Assembly (NCBI GenBank): GCA_021030915.1 | Contig: JAGEMR010000024.1 | Span: 248,001-312,000, forward strand | Source: Astrothelium macrocarpum | Lineage: Eukaryota > Ascomycota > Dothideomycetes > Trypetheliales > Trypetheliaceae | Direction of reading: 5' to 3' | DNA: 64,000 nucleotides | Shown here: one piece after another, positions 44,239 to 57,300 of the stretch | Layout: the number at the start of each line of letters is the position of its first letter | How positions within the stretch are numbered: the stretch's first letter is position 1 | Made by a program: the position numbers and the translations under genes | The notes under the pieces: model-generated | Seen by the model: only the letters and a program-made list of their open reading frames with translations | Told to the model about the DNA's origin: nothing | The model's database searches: none

Positions 44239-46087
44239 ATGAGGCTGACCTACGCCATTCCGTTTTTGACGCTTGGTCTGAACTTCGTCCGAAGCGCAAC
44301 CATACCGCCGTCTTCTGCGAAAAGCTCTTGCAAGTCCATCCCAGGCGATGCAGCATGGCCATCCGCCGATGCATGGAATGTTCTCAATCAAACCGTCAAC
44401 GGTCGCCTCATCGCGACCATTCCTCTTCCGAGCGTCTGCCATGTCAAGCCATTTGGCACCTACAGCAAGGATGCGTGCGATTCAATCAAGACGGCATGGC
44501 TCAACGACCAGACCTTGTAAAGTGTTCTGTGCATGAAGCTTGCCTGTGGTTGCTAATACGACATCTTCTGTAGCTTAAACCACGCAGCTGAAGTAATGAA
44601 CCCATATATTCAGAACTATTCGTGCGTCCCATTTACTCCATCATCCCAACCTTGTGAGCTCGGCAACTACGCCGCCTACTCCATCAATGTCACTGGCGCC
44701 GACGACGTGATTGCTGGGATCAAGTTTGCTCGCGAGCACAACATCCGATTAGTGATCAAGAATACTGGTCATGAGTACGACTGCTTCTCAGTGCCTGTCG
44801 TGGAAAGGGTAATGCTGACCACGTTTTAGTTTCGCGGGGAAGTCGGCTGGCAAAGGTGCTCTCTCCCTCTGGACTCATTATTTGAATACGACCGACATTA
44901 TGACGTCGTACCAGAGTGCTGAGTATGCTGGTCCAGCTGCAAAATTGGGAGCTGGCGTCATTGGGGGATTAGTATACGAAGTTGTCGGTGCTGAGGGCTA
45001 CCGCATCCTCGGTGGAACATGTCCGACAGTCGGTCTCGCTGGCGGCTATGCAGCAGGAGCTGGCCATTCTTTGCTCAATGGGGCTTATGGGATGGCAGCT
45101 GACGCTGTTCTTGAGTGGGAAGTTATCACTGCCCAAGGAGACCATATTTTTGCCACGCCTTCCAATCACACCGACTTGTACTGGGCCTTGAGCGGTGGTG
45201 GCGCCGGCACATTTGGCGTCATACTCAGCATGACGACCAAGATCTTTCATGATGGTCCAATCGGCAGCGGAATCATGCTCTTCAATATCTCCAATGCGAC
45301 GGGAAATTACTGGGAAGCCATTGAGGACTTGTGGACGTTTCTACCGCAATTCGTGGATGCTGGTCCCAATACTTGGGATTTTGCCCTCACTCCGACCGGT
45401 TTCCAGGCCTATGCAATCACAGTGCCTGATCAATCCGGTGATGAGGTGCATAAACTGCTGCAGCCGTACTTGGACGGCCTTTCAAAGCGGGGTATCAAAT
45501 ACTCGTACACACCAACTGACTCGGCCAACTACCTCGAATACTTCTCCAGCAGGTTCGGACCCGGCATAGCGGGAGCTGGACCAACGACTGTCCAGCTTGC
45601 CTCTCGTCTGATCCCTCGTGCCGCAGTGCTCAAGCCCGCCCAGAACAGGGTCATCGTACAAGCATTGCGCAATTTTGTCGAGAACAAGTACTGGACAATA
45701 GGCTGCCACGCGTTGAACGTTAAAGAAATCAAGCATCCTGACAACGCCGTTCTACCCGGTTGGCGCGAAGCTGTTGCTACGTGTAACATCGTGAGCTATT
45801 GGGACTGGAACGTAACTCGGGCTGAGAATGCGGCTCGGAAACGATTGCTGGTCGACAAACTGATCCCGGCGCTGGAAGAGGCCACACCGGGAGCAGGCAC
45901 GTACTTGAACGAGATCGATGCTGAATGGAAGGGCGATTGGAAGATAGAGCTGTACGGGAAAAATTATGATCGCTTGCTCGAAGTCAAGGACAAGTATGAT
46001 CCTGACCATACGTTCTATGCCTGGACTGCTGTTGGCAGTGATTCTTGGTTCACTGATGACAACGGGCGACTTTGTAAAGTCCAGTAA
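44239..46087 (+). CDS. Secreted-type FAD-linked oxidase (berberine bridge enzyme-like)
   Basis: Exons 44239-44516, 44574-44774 and 44830-46087 join in phase to 578 residues. A signal peptide (MRLTYAIPFLTLGLNFVRS) and several N-glycosylation sites indicate the secretory pathway. The PCMH FAD domain contains IKNTGHDFAGKS (His at about 159; the second intron splits the Asp) and RILGGTCPTVGLAGGY (Cys at about 224), the two residues that bind FAD in bicovalent members. The C-terminal KYDPDHTFYAWTAVGSD motif is intact. These enzymes oxidise alcohols, form C-C bonds by dehydrogenation, or, as in solanapyrone synthase, oxidise and steer a Diels-Alder closure. In this cluster it is the best candidate for such a step, by analogy only. 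Confidence 0.9.
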
Positions 46088-46329
46088 CGGCGAGTTTGCG
46101 AGAATAATGGGAGGCGTTGTAGTGAAGCAAGCTTTGCAATTTGAAGATAGCATATTTGCGATATATTGCTACGTTTCCGGCGAGGTATTTTCAAGCTAAA
46201 ACAAGAACCTGCGGGAACTGCGGAGACTGCGGAGGACAGTAATGACAAAACGCAGCCGGCCGTACAAGTACCGTTTCTCGAAGCTTGAAATTTTTGCACC
46301 CTCTTTAGATACAATTCATGCAACGTCCA

Positions 46330-48224
46330 CTAGAGCTGTATCTCAGCTTGGCGGCTTCGTACTATGACCTTCACAGTCGGATCTGAGTCCAGCATGATCC
46401 CGTTGGAAATCGCCTTCGGCACCGTCGTATCAGGGCTCAGTTTCCAATCATGCTTGAGCAACAGATGACAGAGCGCGATTTTAACCTCGTTGGCCGCCAA
46501 AAAGCGACCTGGACAGGCATGCTTGCCATGGCCAAAAGATATCTGCTCAGTTCGCGTCGTGGTGAGCTGCCAGGCGTTCTCATTCCCTGGCTGCTCTCGC
46601 AAGCGCAGGAATCGGGATGCATCGAATTGCTCCGGCTTTGGGAACGTCTTGGGATCCCAAGACGCGCGACCAGACACGCCGAGCCTCGTTCCTTTGGGAA
46701 TATGAAACCCGTCCGGCAGGCGTATGTCGCCAGTTGCTAAGCGAACCATGTTGACTTCCGCAAGTGTCAGGCACACCTATCTTCGAGAAGGCATAGGGAT
46801 GATGATAGTGTGGCTTACCGGACAAGACAGGCTTCAATCTCTGCGCTTCTTTGATGACGCTATCCATCAACTTGAGGTTATACAACGACGAATGCTTCAA
46901 CCCGCCGTCTGAAATTACCGAAACAATTTCATCTCGCAGCAGTCGGATGGTCTCGGGGCTCTGCAGAAGCTCATACATGGTAGTTGTGAGCAGATCGGTT
47001 GTCGTATGAATAGCCGAAAGAGCCAAGGTAAGCTGCATGGCTGCTGGCGAATACTTGATCCTCTTGTCCTGCGCCGTTTGCTCAAGCCATTCGATAGAAT
47101 CATACCTCTCCACTTTGCGATACGAGTCTGTCGCAGCACGTGCATTCTCGGCGCGACGCCTTGCAATTACAGGAGCAATCATAGACTCTGCCTCCTTGAG
47201 TTGCGCTCTTACCTTCCGCGTAGATGGGAGAAACCTCGCAACGACCGGCCAGAGAAATTTAGGGTACGTTCGCAGCTGATGCATAGCAATGAAAGAATCT
47301 ACCGTATACTCTTTAGTAATCCGGAGCCATGAAGCGTTGTGTCTGATTTCTTCGTCTCCTAAAAATATCGTCGAAGACAAGCGTGCAACGATTTCCAGAA
47401 GCGCTTCTTTCAGAGTCAATTCATGCCCCTCTGTATTCAGGTCTTTTGTCAGCTGAAAGAAGCACGAAGATGAAGAGTTGTGATAAAGGTACCTCTGCTA
47501 TCAGGGAAAAGATCTTTGCATGCACCGGCCGCTGTCTCCGACAGAGGTTGTGTCAGCTGTTCTATCAATGATCAGCAATTACATTTCCAAAAGATACAGG
47601 TTGAGGTAATACTCATAGAACTCATCAGCTTCGTTTTAGTAACATCGACCAACAAGGGTCCGCCGGTGGACTCTAAGTACGGTTCGAAACCAGATATCTC
47701 GGCGCATGTAGTCTCAAACAATATAAGCTCACGATAACTTGACGTCTGGGGACTACATACCTCTTTCATAAACTCGGCATGGCTGAGTTCTTCGATGTTT
47801 CGAATATCATGCGCCAGAGACGGGGGCAAGATGAGCATTTCTCCTTGGTCTGAGAGAATACGGAACGGCTTCGATACCCCAACCTGAGTTTGCGTAAAGA
47901 TTAGTGTTGGCCTTACTCGATGCGGAAGTCTCATGTTTTCTTTCCACGACGCATACGCACCTGTTTGAATCCCCGTTCAATCACAGCACGGGCATTTGCA
48001 GCAAATCGTTCTTTCGCTTTCTTCCCGCTAATATCCCAAAATGACTTCTCCGTGACGAGGGGAACTTCGGAAAGCAATTCCACATCACGCACACGCGCAT
48101 ACCAGAAGAGCAAGACGGCAATAATGCTGAGAAACGAAAAGTAGGAAGGGGACGCTCCGACTCGCGAAATTGCTGTCGTGGACAGACGTTCGAGTAAACC
48201 AAAATCCATGATTGTTTTGTTCAT
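46330..48224 (-). CDS. Cytochrome P450 (cluster, P450-2), ent-kaurene-oxidase-like family
   Basis: Six exons (47961-48224, 47761-47883, 47613-47697, 47493-47561, 46819-47442, 46330-46754) join in phase to 529 residues. The internal splice sites were chosen to restore conserved helices and are moderately certain. The N-terminal anchor is SYFSFLSIIAVLLFWYARV. Helix I is SAIHTTTDLLTTT, the usual variant of this family. ExxR is EAQR at about 380. The heme loop is FGHGKHACPGR with Cys at about 468. The loop SVNMVRLATGDIRLPDG, produced by the last splice, is also typical. These fungal P450s hydroxylate or desaturate terpenes and polyketides. It is convergent with the flavin oxidase and divergent from the acyltransferase. 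Confidence 0.85.
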
Positions 48225-49086
48225 ACTGTGTTACTGTTTCTGGGTTTCACGATATGTAGAAGCGTGAGAGAGATGTAGCGGAATCGTATTCAAGTGATAA
48301 CGTGTGCGCGGTATTGTTATTGCTGAACCTGTTCTCACAAGGAAAGATGGGTGAGATGTGATTGACTGACAACAATTCTGAGTTCAACACCAATTTGGTT
48401 TCTTGCAATAGAACTCGCATAGAACAGACAGACTGCTGAAACATTCCACCAACTCAACCAACCGGTGGATTCGATCGGTATCTTCGGTGATGCAAAGCTC
48501 CCGGATACCTTCGTACACGACTAGACCAGTGGTCGTTATCAGCGAACGTCCATGGCGGTTACCTGCATCATGAGCTGAGCGCTTTTAGGTACTGCTCTCT
48601 TGGCCGACCATTTGATTCTTGGCTCTAGTGTACGGTCGTTGGCACCTCTTGCTGAGACATACACTACGGAGGGAATCCTACAACAATATTCCCGAGTCAT
48701 CCAAAAATTTACCGAATGGCAAACCCAAGCTTTTTTCTGAGTTTGAGACTCCCGAATTCCTTGTCCAATATACCGGTCCATCTCCGATGGTTGGACGTTC
48801 TTGTCTGTTTCAGCCGCAGCAACTTTCCGACCTGATCTGGAGGGAGCAATGTCGGAGGATTAGCATCACCACCGATAGGTAGAGTCCGCGGGGGAAAAGA
48901 AGAGCAACGCAATGGCAGGCATCCAGCTAGTATCGCGACGATTGATAAGCTTACGAAGCTTCATGATCGTGTACCATTGTGGTCCTTCGTCGAACGATAG
49001 TGGCAGTGGCTTCGCCCACGGCAATTGATTCCTGAACGCACAACCCTCTCCTATACCTTTTCATTAGCAGATTGTTCGCCAACAGA
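48225..49086. promoter_or_regulatory. Bidirectional promoter, P450-2 / acyltransferase
   Basis: 862 bp, the longest gap in the cluster. It contains GATCGGTATCTTCGG and CCCGGATACC near 48475-48520, a loose inverted pair around GGTATC/GATACC with adjacent CGG. An open frame at 48619-48882 has no ATG-context or family support. Confidence 0.35.
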
Positions 49087-50667
49087 ATGTTCAGTCTCTT
49101 TAGTAGCGAAAACCCTGCAGCAGCTCCTGTCACGGTCCCTACGGACCAAGTTATACCTCTCAATGCTGCCGATGATACAGATGTCTTGCGAAGCGTTTGT
49201 GTGGTCTTATCGTACCGTTTCGACGACGTGCTTGACGCTGAGAAACTTCGTTATTCTTTCGAGACTCTTCTAGACCGACCAGGCTGGCGCAAGATCGGAG
49301 GGCGACTAAGGCGAAATGTACGTGTGTGGTTTTCGTTAACAAAAAGAGTGTGGGCTCTTCGTTCCCACAAATTTAAATAATCCCACCAATCGGCTAACGA
49401 CGTAGGGCATTAGGCTCAAGGACGGCTGGAGTATCACATTCCAGAGCATTTTAATGAGAAACGGCCCATAGTGACCTATTCCCATGTATCTCACAACATA
49501 TCCATTCTCGACCACCCACTAGCTTCAAAATTACCGCGAGCAACGGAGCGCCCTTCGGTTCAAGGCGATCCAAACGACTTCGATGAGCTAGTGTGCAGCG
49601 AAGATGCGCCCAGAACAGTGAACGATTACCTCACGAGGGATATACCACAGCTCTACCTTCATATTGTCTCGTTCACCGACTCGACTTTGGTTTCGATCTC
49701 TTTACCGCACACTCTTACCGACGGTACAGGGGGAGCGCTGATCTATCGATGCTGGGCTCTTGTTCTGCAAGGGCGGGAGGACGAGATTCCGTCCTTTCAT
49801 GGATATGACCACGACCCTTTGGCTTCCTTTGGTGAAGCTCCAAGCGAACCTTATAATCATGCTAAGCGACTCGTGACGGGCTGGAAGAAATGGCTCTTCG
49901 TACTTTACCAAATGTATGATGCCTGGCGCTACCGAACAGCATCGCGTATTGTCTGCGTGCCCGGCGCATTTTTAGCCGAACAACGTAGGAAGGCCATCAC
50001 AGAAGCCAGAGTGGCCACAGAGAACGACAAGGCATTCGTCAGCGACAACGATGTCCTGACTGCTTGGTTTACACGCCTCGCCGTCTCCGGCTTTCCCAAG
50101 GATTCCAATCAGACGGTTCGCATCATGAACGCGTTTGCGCTCGCGGCAGTGCTGGATAAAGACCATCTGCCCTCCGCTAAAGCATATATTTCCAATGCGG
50201 CAACGGAAATCTATACTTTCTTGACGGTCCGAGACTTTTTCACGAAGCCGTTGAGCTACGCTGCCTATGCCATACGACGCTCGATGATGGAAGAGGGAAC
50301 GCGGGAGCAAGTCGAGGCGTTGGCAGGCATGAAAAAGCAGAGCAAGGCGCAGAGCGGAGATTCTTGGCCAATATTCGGCGACGCATCCATGGAGATGATG
50401 AGCTACTCCAATTGGACGAAAGGGAAGTATTTTGAAACGGACTTTTCTGCAGCAATCGTCAAAGAAGGCTTTCCTCGTGCCTCTCGAGCAGAAAAACCAG
50501 GCTTCGCGTCCATGGTTCAATTCAATGCGTGGACCACAGGGTTTGATCTGCGCAATATCATGCCGATAATGGGAAAGGACGCAGGAGGAAACTACTGGAT
50601 GCAAGGACCTCTGCGCGCTGTTGTCTGGGATCAGATTGAGAAGGAGCTGGAAGGCAGCTCAAGTTGA
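49087..50667 (+). CDS. BAHD-type acyltransferase
   Basis: Exons 49087-49317 and 49414-50667 join in phase across a 96-nt intron to 494 residues. The catalytic HxxxDG motif is HTLTDG at about 176 (SLPHTLTDGTGG). The usual C-terminal DFGWG is replaced by a weak equivalent (ETDFSAAI), as in many fungal members. The N-terminal half has the acceptor-domain opening found in fungal relatives (RLEYHIPEHFNEKRP). BAHD enzymes move an acyl group from acyl-CoA to an alcohol or amine. It probably acetylates or otherwise acylates a hydroxyl of the polyketide product. It is divergent from P450-2 and convergent with the PKS. Confidence 0.8.
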
Positions 50668-51306
50668 TTGTCCATGTATATATAATCGGGAATTGCTAGG
50701 TGTCCTTAACGATCCATTCCAGTTCTGTGAACATTGTTAGTCACTTTATTGATCCGAGTGGTAAATGGAGTTTGTATTACTTTGGAGACTGAATGTTCTT
50801 GTTATTATCTTTCCATCGTAAGTGTTATGTCTACGAGAAGCTCTCAGATAGCTTAGGTAATATACGCTGGTGAACGCTAGGGCTTTTAGCGCTTTTGAGT
50901 TCCATATATTCTCATCCCATCCTGTACCTTAAATCAATAGTCTTTGAAGCTACACTTTCTTTTCATTTCACTCAAATCCAGTCCTTTTTTTTTCTCTAGT
51001 AGAACCGAATAAACATCAGATTACTGTATATTAGTTCTAAAAATCTTATAGGGATATTTATCGTAAATCAAGGCTCTGGAGGCTGTTTTTGGGGTGGTGG
51101 TGGCCCGGGTGTCAATTTCGGCTCACTCTTAGTGCCACGTACAGCTTACTTTCTCAGTTGATAGCACAATCCCATATATTCTGATCAGCTCCAACAGTAA
51201 GTGAAGAATGAAGGCGAATTCAAATCTAGCCAAGCCATAAATCCAAACACTGTACGAAGATGAATAATGAATTTTCCATATTTGTCCGGATTCTACTCTA
51301 AGAAGA
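50668..51306. other. Convergent intergenic region
   Basis: Between the 3' ends of the acyltransferase and the PKS. AT-leaning; no gene seen. Confidence 0.45.
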
Positions 51307-54300
51307 TCAAGCTCCATCACGTAGCATCCTGGGATAGTAAGAATGCTGAGTCGGGTCATCCATCGAATCGATCAAGGCTGCTATACTTCGATTCATTCCC
51401 GTTGCAACAGCACGTGCCGTCCACTCTTCGACTGGGAGTACGTCAACCTGCGCAGCTCCCTTTTTGTGCACTATGAAATCCTTCAAGTTGTCCAGCGGAA
51501 GGACCATGTCACCGACCTGGTGGACATACGATACACTTCCTGATGGAAACCTTGGTTTGTTCTCAAGGACAGACGTGACAATGCTGTTGGCCGCATTCTT
51601 GACATGGATCAAGTCCAAAGCGCCTCGCAGATTCTGGAATGCCGGGACTGCCTTTGTCTTGCGCATGTAAGCAACCATGGAATTTATCCAGTCGACCTGA
51701 GCCGCTGCGCTCTCGGCGTCTGTGCCCTCGCGAATAATGGTAGATGGGCGATGGATCCACACGTTGACTCCATGTATCTTCTGAAGCTGTTCCAGCAGAC
51801 GCTCGCTGGCCCATTTGGCAGCGATGTAGCCGTGTGAGCCATCTGTAGGAGGGTAGTGTTCGGCAACGGAAATCTCTGAAAAGGACTTGTAATTTCCGAG
51901 AAGTGCGACACCAACAGTGGAAAGGTAATGGATCGGAGTCTTGCGAGCCATGCAAAGGCGAACGAGCTCTTTGGTCGACTGGAAATTGGCTGCCTTGCTT
52001 TCCGGATAGAACTTCATATGAGAAGTGTCAGCACCGTTGTGAATCACGGCATCGATGCGGGTGAAGATACGGATGGCATCCGTTTCTGTCAAGCCAAGGC
52101 GTGGCTCTTCCAAGGCACCTTCGAAGTAATGAACACGTTCATCTTCCGGTAATTCTTTTGACTGAAGCCGTTCACCTAGACGACGTACGGCGATGCAAAT
52201 GATCTCCGAAATCGATGAATCTTTGAGTAACTGAGAGAGCAGGTGTCGACCCAGCAATCCGCTAACCCCCGTGAGAACAACGGCACGAGGTCGAGTGGCG
52301 GGAGCTTTGTCGGTCGGCATCTTAGCTGCCTTCGGTAGATGGGTCTCCGAGTCCCAATGAATGTGCACTGGTCCTTTTCGGACCATACCTAAGGGCTCTC
52401 TGGCATCGCTGCTAGCGGGGGTGCTGGCTCCTGTGGAACTGCCGAGTTCAGCGGCAGACGTACCGTCAGGGTAAGAGTCGGCCGATGAACTCGTTTCGTC
52501 TTTTTGGATCTCTGCGGTGGTACCAAGTGGTAAAACACCCTCGGTCGTCGCTGCTTGTATATTCGACACTGGAGCTTCGCTGTCTGTAAGCCCAGGAAGC
52601 AGGGGTGGTGGAACTTGTGCAGCCACAAGTTCTGCAAGTTCGGCCATGGTATCATTGCCCATGATTTTCAGGACTGGAACGCTGACTGAAAAGTTTTTCA
52701 AAAACCATGAACGAATATCAACAGAAATCAAAGAGTCAAGACCGATGTCGCGGCTCCTCATTGACATCAGCTCCTTGTCTACTGTTGTCATCTGCAACAC
52801 GTTGCGGAGTTGCATCGCCAATCGCCCTGTTTCCCGTAAGCGAAGAGTCGAGTCATTGTAATTTCAGAACTTACCCTTTACTACCGCAATGACGTCGGTT
52901 CCAGACGTGCAAGCAGCAAGCTGATCTTGGACCGATGTCACTACCTCATTGCCAGACTCTGCTCCATTCTTCTCCACATGATGAACGACGAAATCAAAGA
53001 AGGCTGGATTGCCGTGCCATTTAGGGGTATTCTCGTTGTTGACTGCAGGGATATCGAGAAGACCAGTCGTGAGTTCGGCCTCGTCACCAGAATCAGGGCG
53101 GCCGGAATCGATACCTTCGGCAAAAAGCTGATGATAGTCTTGTTCCGAGAGATGCATCAATGCCATCTTGGACACCGTCAAGTCCAATGCTTTGCTTGAT
53201 TCTCTTTCCATGTAGCCAGCTCCGATAATTGCGCCCACATTCAGTGCAGTTGCTGCAAAACCGCGCTTCCGACGCTGAGCTGCAAGACTGCACATAAAGG
53301 TATTCGCGGCAGCATAGTTTGCTTGACCAAGGTTACCGATGACGCAGTTGATGGAAGAGAACAGAATGAAGAAATCCAGGTTCTCGTGCTTGAAGATCCG
53401 GTCTAAATGAATACTCCCATACACCTTCGGCCGGAAAACATCGCTCATCAACTCAAAAGACATGTTCTGGATCGAGACATCTCGCAACACCATGGCTCCA
53501 TTCAGAATTCCGATGATAGGTGGCAAGGTCTCGCAGATGGACTTGTGAGCAATACGGAGCGCAGTCTCATCGGTCACGTCGCACGGAACAATAGTGACAG
53601 TGGCACCATTCCGGTTATGGGCTCTGATCCAGTCTGGAGAGATGTTGGGATTGCGGCTGGTCAGCACGAGATACCTTGCGCCTCTTTCTATCATCCAATC
53701 GGCTAGCGAAACGCCTAGAGCTCCCGACAGACCACACAGCCAGTAGGTCTTATCACCTTTGAAGAAGGCTGCCGAGTCCAACCGGCTGACATGAACAGGA
53801 TGACTGTTGGAAAGCGTCCAGTCAATGACTGCCACAGGATCTTTAGGGTCCAGCCCGTTGATCAGGTCCTCTATTGCGAAGGTCACGCTGCTGGCCCTGT
53901 TGTCTAGACCGGTGTCTTGTTGTACATTATCCAGAGCACGTTGGAGCGTTTGGCGCAAGATTGAGCCGAATACAGGACTGCTCTCCCAGCTAGCGACAGA
54001 GTACAGTGTCGTAGAGGTTTCCTTACGACAGTGCAGTGGAAGGCTGGACAAGATTGCTGATTCATTTTCAGACTCCTCGATCGAGATCCCAACAAAGCAA
54101 GCCGTGTTGACGGGCAGGATCTCACTGACATCCGACTGCGTCATGTAAGGCTCAAGCGTGGTCCAAGAACTAGGAACATGCTGTTGCGTGGAATCCGCCA
54201 CAAAAAGGGCACGGACATTTCTGCTTGCGGCCTGGTCGGTAATAGCCCGAGCAAACGGCTCTGTTGGGTTGTGCACCACCAGTGTGTCGCCCTCTATAAG

Positions 54301-57300
54301 GGGATCGACCACAGCCATGGAGACAAGATGAGCAGCCAGTGCTGCTAAGAGATCGTGATCTTTCATTGTCGACACAGGACAAGAGATCGCCGAATCTTTA
54401 GGGATATTCACAATGGAGTGAAGAGATGGCACAAAGGCCAAGAATCGTGCCCGACTTTTGACCTCCGTTCCCAAGACAAGGAAGTGGTGGCCATGCGACG
54501 TTCTAAGCGCTGACAAGATGGTATGGCTAATCTGTAGACTCATTCGAGACTCAGAATCAGCAGGTATGGCGCACTTGGGCAGCTCTCTCAACTTCCATCC
54601 ATCCACATCTTTGAACAAACTTGTGGGAGATTTCGAAATGTCAACTTCGTTCGTAATAGAGCGACGTGCCGAGTTGTACCTGTCGTTTCGAGAAGCAATA
54701 TGTCGGAGCCTGGGCACAAGCTCTTGACCATCGCCGTTGATAACCATCTCGGGCTCAAGAGGCCACGGAATATTGCTCCCATCTGAGGCAACGGAGCCCG
54801 CAGACACATGGAAGCGAAGAATCTTCTCAACAAGATTCCGCGGCTTCAAGCTGCTCAGGTCTGGAATATCAACGCTTTGAAATCGGAGCGCGGGCGTTTC
54901 CAGTGCAGCAGTGCGAGCAAAGCCTACTGTCATATTTGAAAACGGTTTCTCATGAAGCCGACCGCTGGTCACCCAAAAGAGCTTGGTTGGGGCCAAGAAT
55001 AGCGTCTTGAAGGCCAGCCACTCTTCGGACGTCATATCTTCGAATACGGGTTTGTCCAACTCAGACAAGCTGACTGTAGTGGTGTCCGCATCAATGAGAT
55101 TGAAATCTACCTCCATAAGCGTCTCGTAAGTATGGAGCTCAAGCGCACTACTCTTGAGGTTATCCGTTATCGATTGCATTATAGGACGCGTCTCTGTAGT
55201 GCTGCCTCCGATGATGACAAGATTCTTGATAGGAAGCTCGATTTCCGTGCTCCGTAAGACTTCGGGGTTCAATGGGTTTCGCAGAAAGCTGACTTTGTCG
55301 TCAATTGCTTGCGCCGCGAATACTGTCATACCAAGGACGTCCTGGAAGGCTTGCGGAGCCGTAGAGTCAATTCCGGAGAATCCACTACATTTGAGAAGCC
55401 TTTCCCACTCGGCATAGGACACGAAAGGCGAGAGAGGCCGTCCCGTATCCGCACCGAGCCACCAACCCGGAAGGGATCCAAAGATGAAGCCTGCGCTGCC
55501 ATAAGGCTGGCCGTTGTTAGTTCCTTCTCCAACCACCAGAAAACCGCCCGGCTTCAATAGTTTACGAATGTTCCGCATGGTAAGCTCTAGATTTGGCGTT
55601 GCGTGAATGACAAGGAAAGCGACGACAACGTCACATGATCCCTCAATGTAACCTTGAGCAACAGGATCCTGGCCACAGTCGAAAGTTTTAAAGACCATGC
55701 GATCTTTGTGAGCAGCGAAAGCCTCGGAAGCTGTCTCGAAGAAGCCGCTGGATATATCAGTAAATGTGTATGAGAGGAACTTGGAGTCTAGTTCCTGGAG
55801 GATTCTCGTGGTAGCACCACCCGTGCCAGCGCCGACTTCCAGAATGTTGAGGTGTGGATAGCGTTCAGCAATCTGAGCAATGGTTTTTCCTATCCACAGT
55901 CCAGCCTCTCGCGAACCGAAAGCGTTTCCATAGTAATTGTCCAGGATGTTGCTTACACGCATTTCTTCCAGCATGTTGGTTTCTTCTCTGAAAACACGCG
56001 GCATCTGTTGGCCTACGAGGTGCATCATCGAGTAATCAATGAGGTCGGAGAATTTTGCGGTCGCCTTGTGTAGACCCTCCAGGGAATCATCCAACCAATC
56101 CTTCTTAGCCACCTTGTGCTCACCATTCTTGACCAATTCTATGATGTGATGTGCGTACTGGAGGTAATGGCTGTGGGCGCTATCCCTCCTCAGTGGAGAG
56201 TCCGCAGGCACTTCCGCATCGAGCTGTCGGAGGTAATAGATTGCAATGCGTTCCAAACCCTCCAAGACATCCTCATGGGACTTGGTAACAACAGTATCGC
56301 GCGCGGCCAGCTCTCCATCGAAGTTATTCTTGACCCAGTGGTACTTTGAGAAGACTTTGCGATCATCATTCGCGGTAAGAGCTCCAAGGGGAACCAGCTC
56401 AACGCGTTGCATCTGGATCGCAGCGCACTCAGAGTCGTTGGTGTATATGCTAACGTCGCCAGAGAAACCAGGCGAGCGGTTGGTGCCGAGTCTGGATTCA
56501 ACAGAGATGTCGTTTAGATCTGCACAGAGGGCAGGGTTGATGCGAATGTTGCTCATGCTTGCCGGTAAATGCATGTTCAACAATTGGTCGTCGTCCGGAT
56601 AGCTGTAAGCAAGTATGAGCGACTGTATTCCGCCATCCAACTCGGCTGGATGTACCAGCAACGGAGGACCAAATATGTCTCGTGGAGCTGATTTGACTGC
56701 ACATACGCTCAAGCCCAGCTTCCTTCTCAGCGTATGCAAAGATCTGAAGGGTCCTTCAAATCCGTACCCCAGCGTGGTCAAGAGGTTGTAGAACCGCTCG
56801 TTCTCCACAGAGATCATATGGGCCTGCGGTAGCGCACGTCGGGGCAGAGTCGTTTCTGAAGGTTCCCCAAAGATGACATGCAGCCCAGCTTCGGCGATCA
56901 GTGTCAAATCTTCATCCCCCAGACTAGCGGAGTACGTGAATTTGGCATTAATTCGGTCCTCTCGGGGCCGGCGTATATCAAACAGAGAGATCTGAACGTC
57001 AATACCAGCATCATCTTGGTTGAAAGTCAAGGCTTGATGAATAATAAAGTCTTTAAGCTCAAAAAGGCGCACATTGCGGTCGGCTGCAAGAACGCGAGCG
57101 CCTTCGAGAGCGGTGCAGATGTATCCTGCAGCGGGAAAAACGATCTGGCTCTGGACCTGATGCCCAGAGACCCAGTCTATCTCACTGGCCCGTAGCATAT
57201 GTCCCCAGTTGAGGTGATGCGCCGCACTATCTGGCATCATGGTCCCCAGTAATTGGTTGAACGGCTGAGTCTGGGCACGTAGCTTTTTCGCTGCTCGAGA

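Noticed and set aside
46580..46776. Treating P450-2 as two truncated genes
   Set aside because: Splicing six exons in phase restores helices, the ExxR-to-meander loop and the heme loop in one 529-residue protein.
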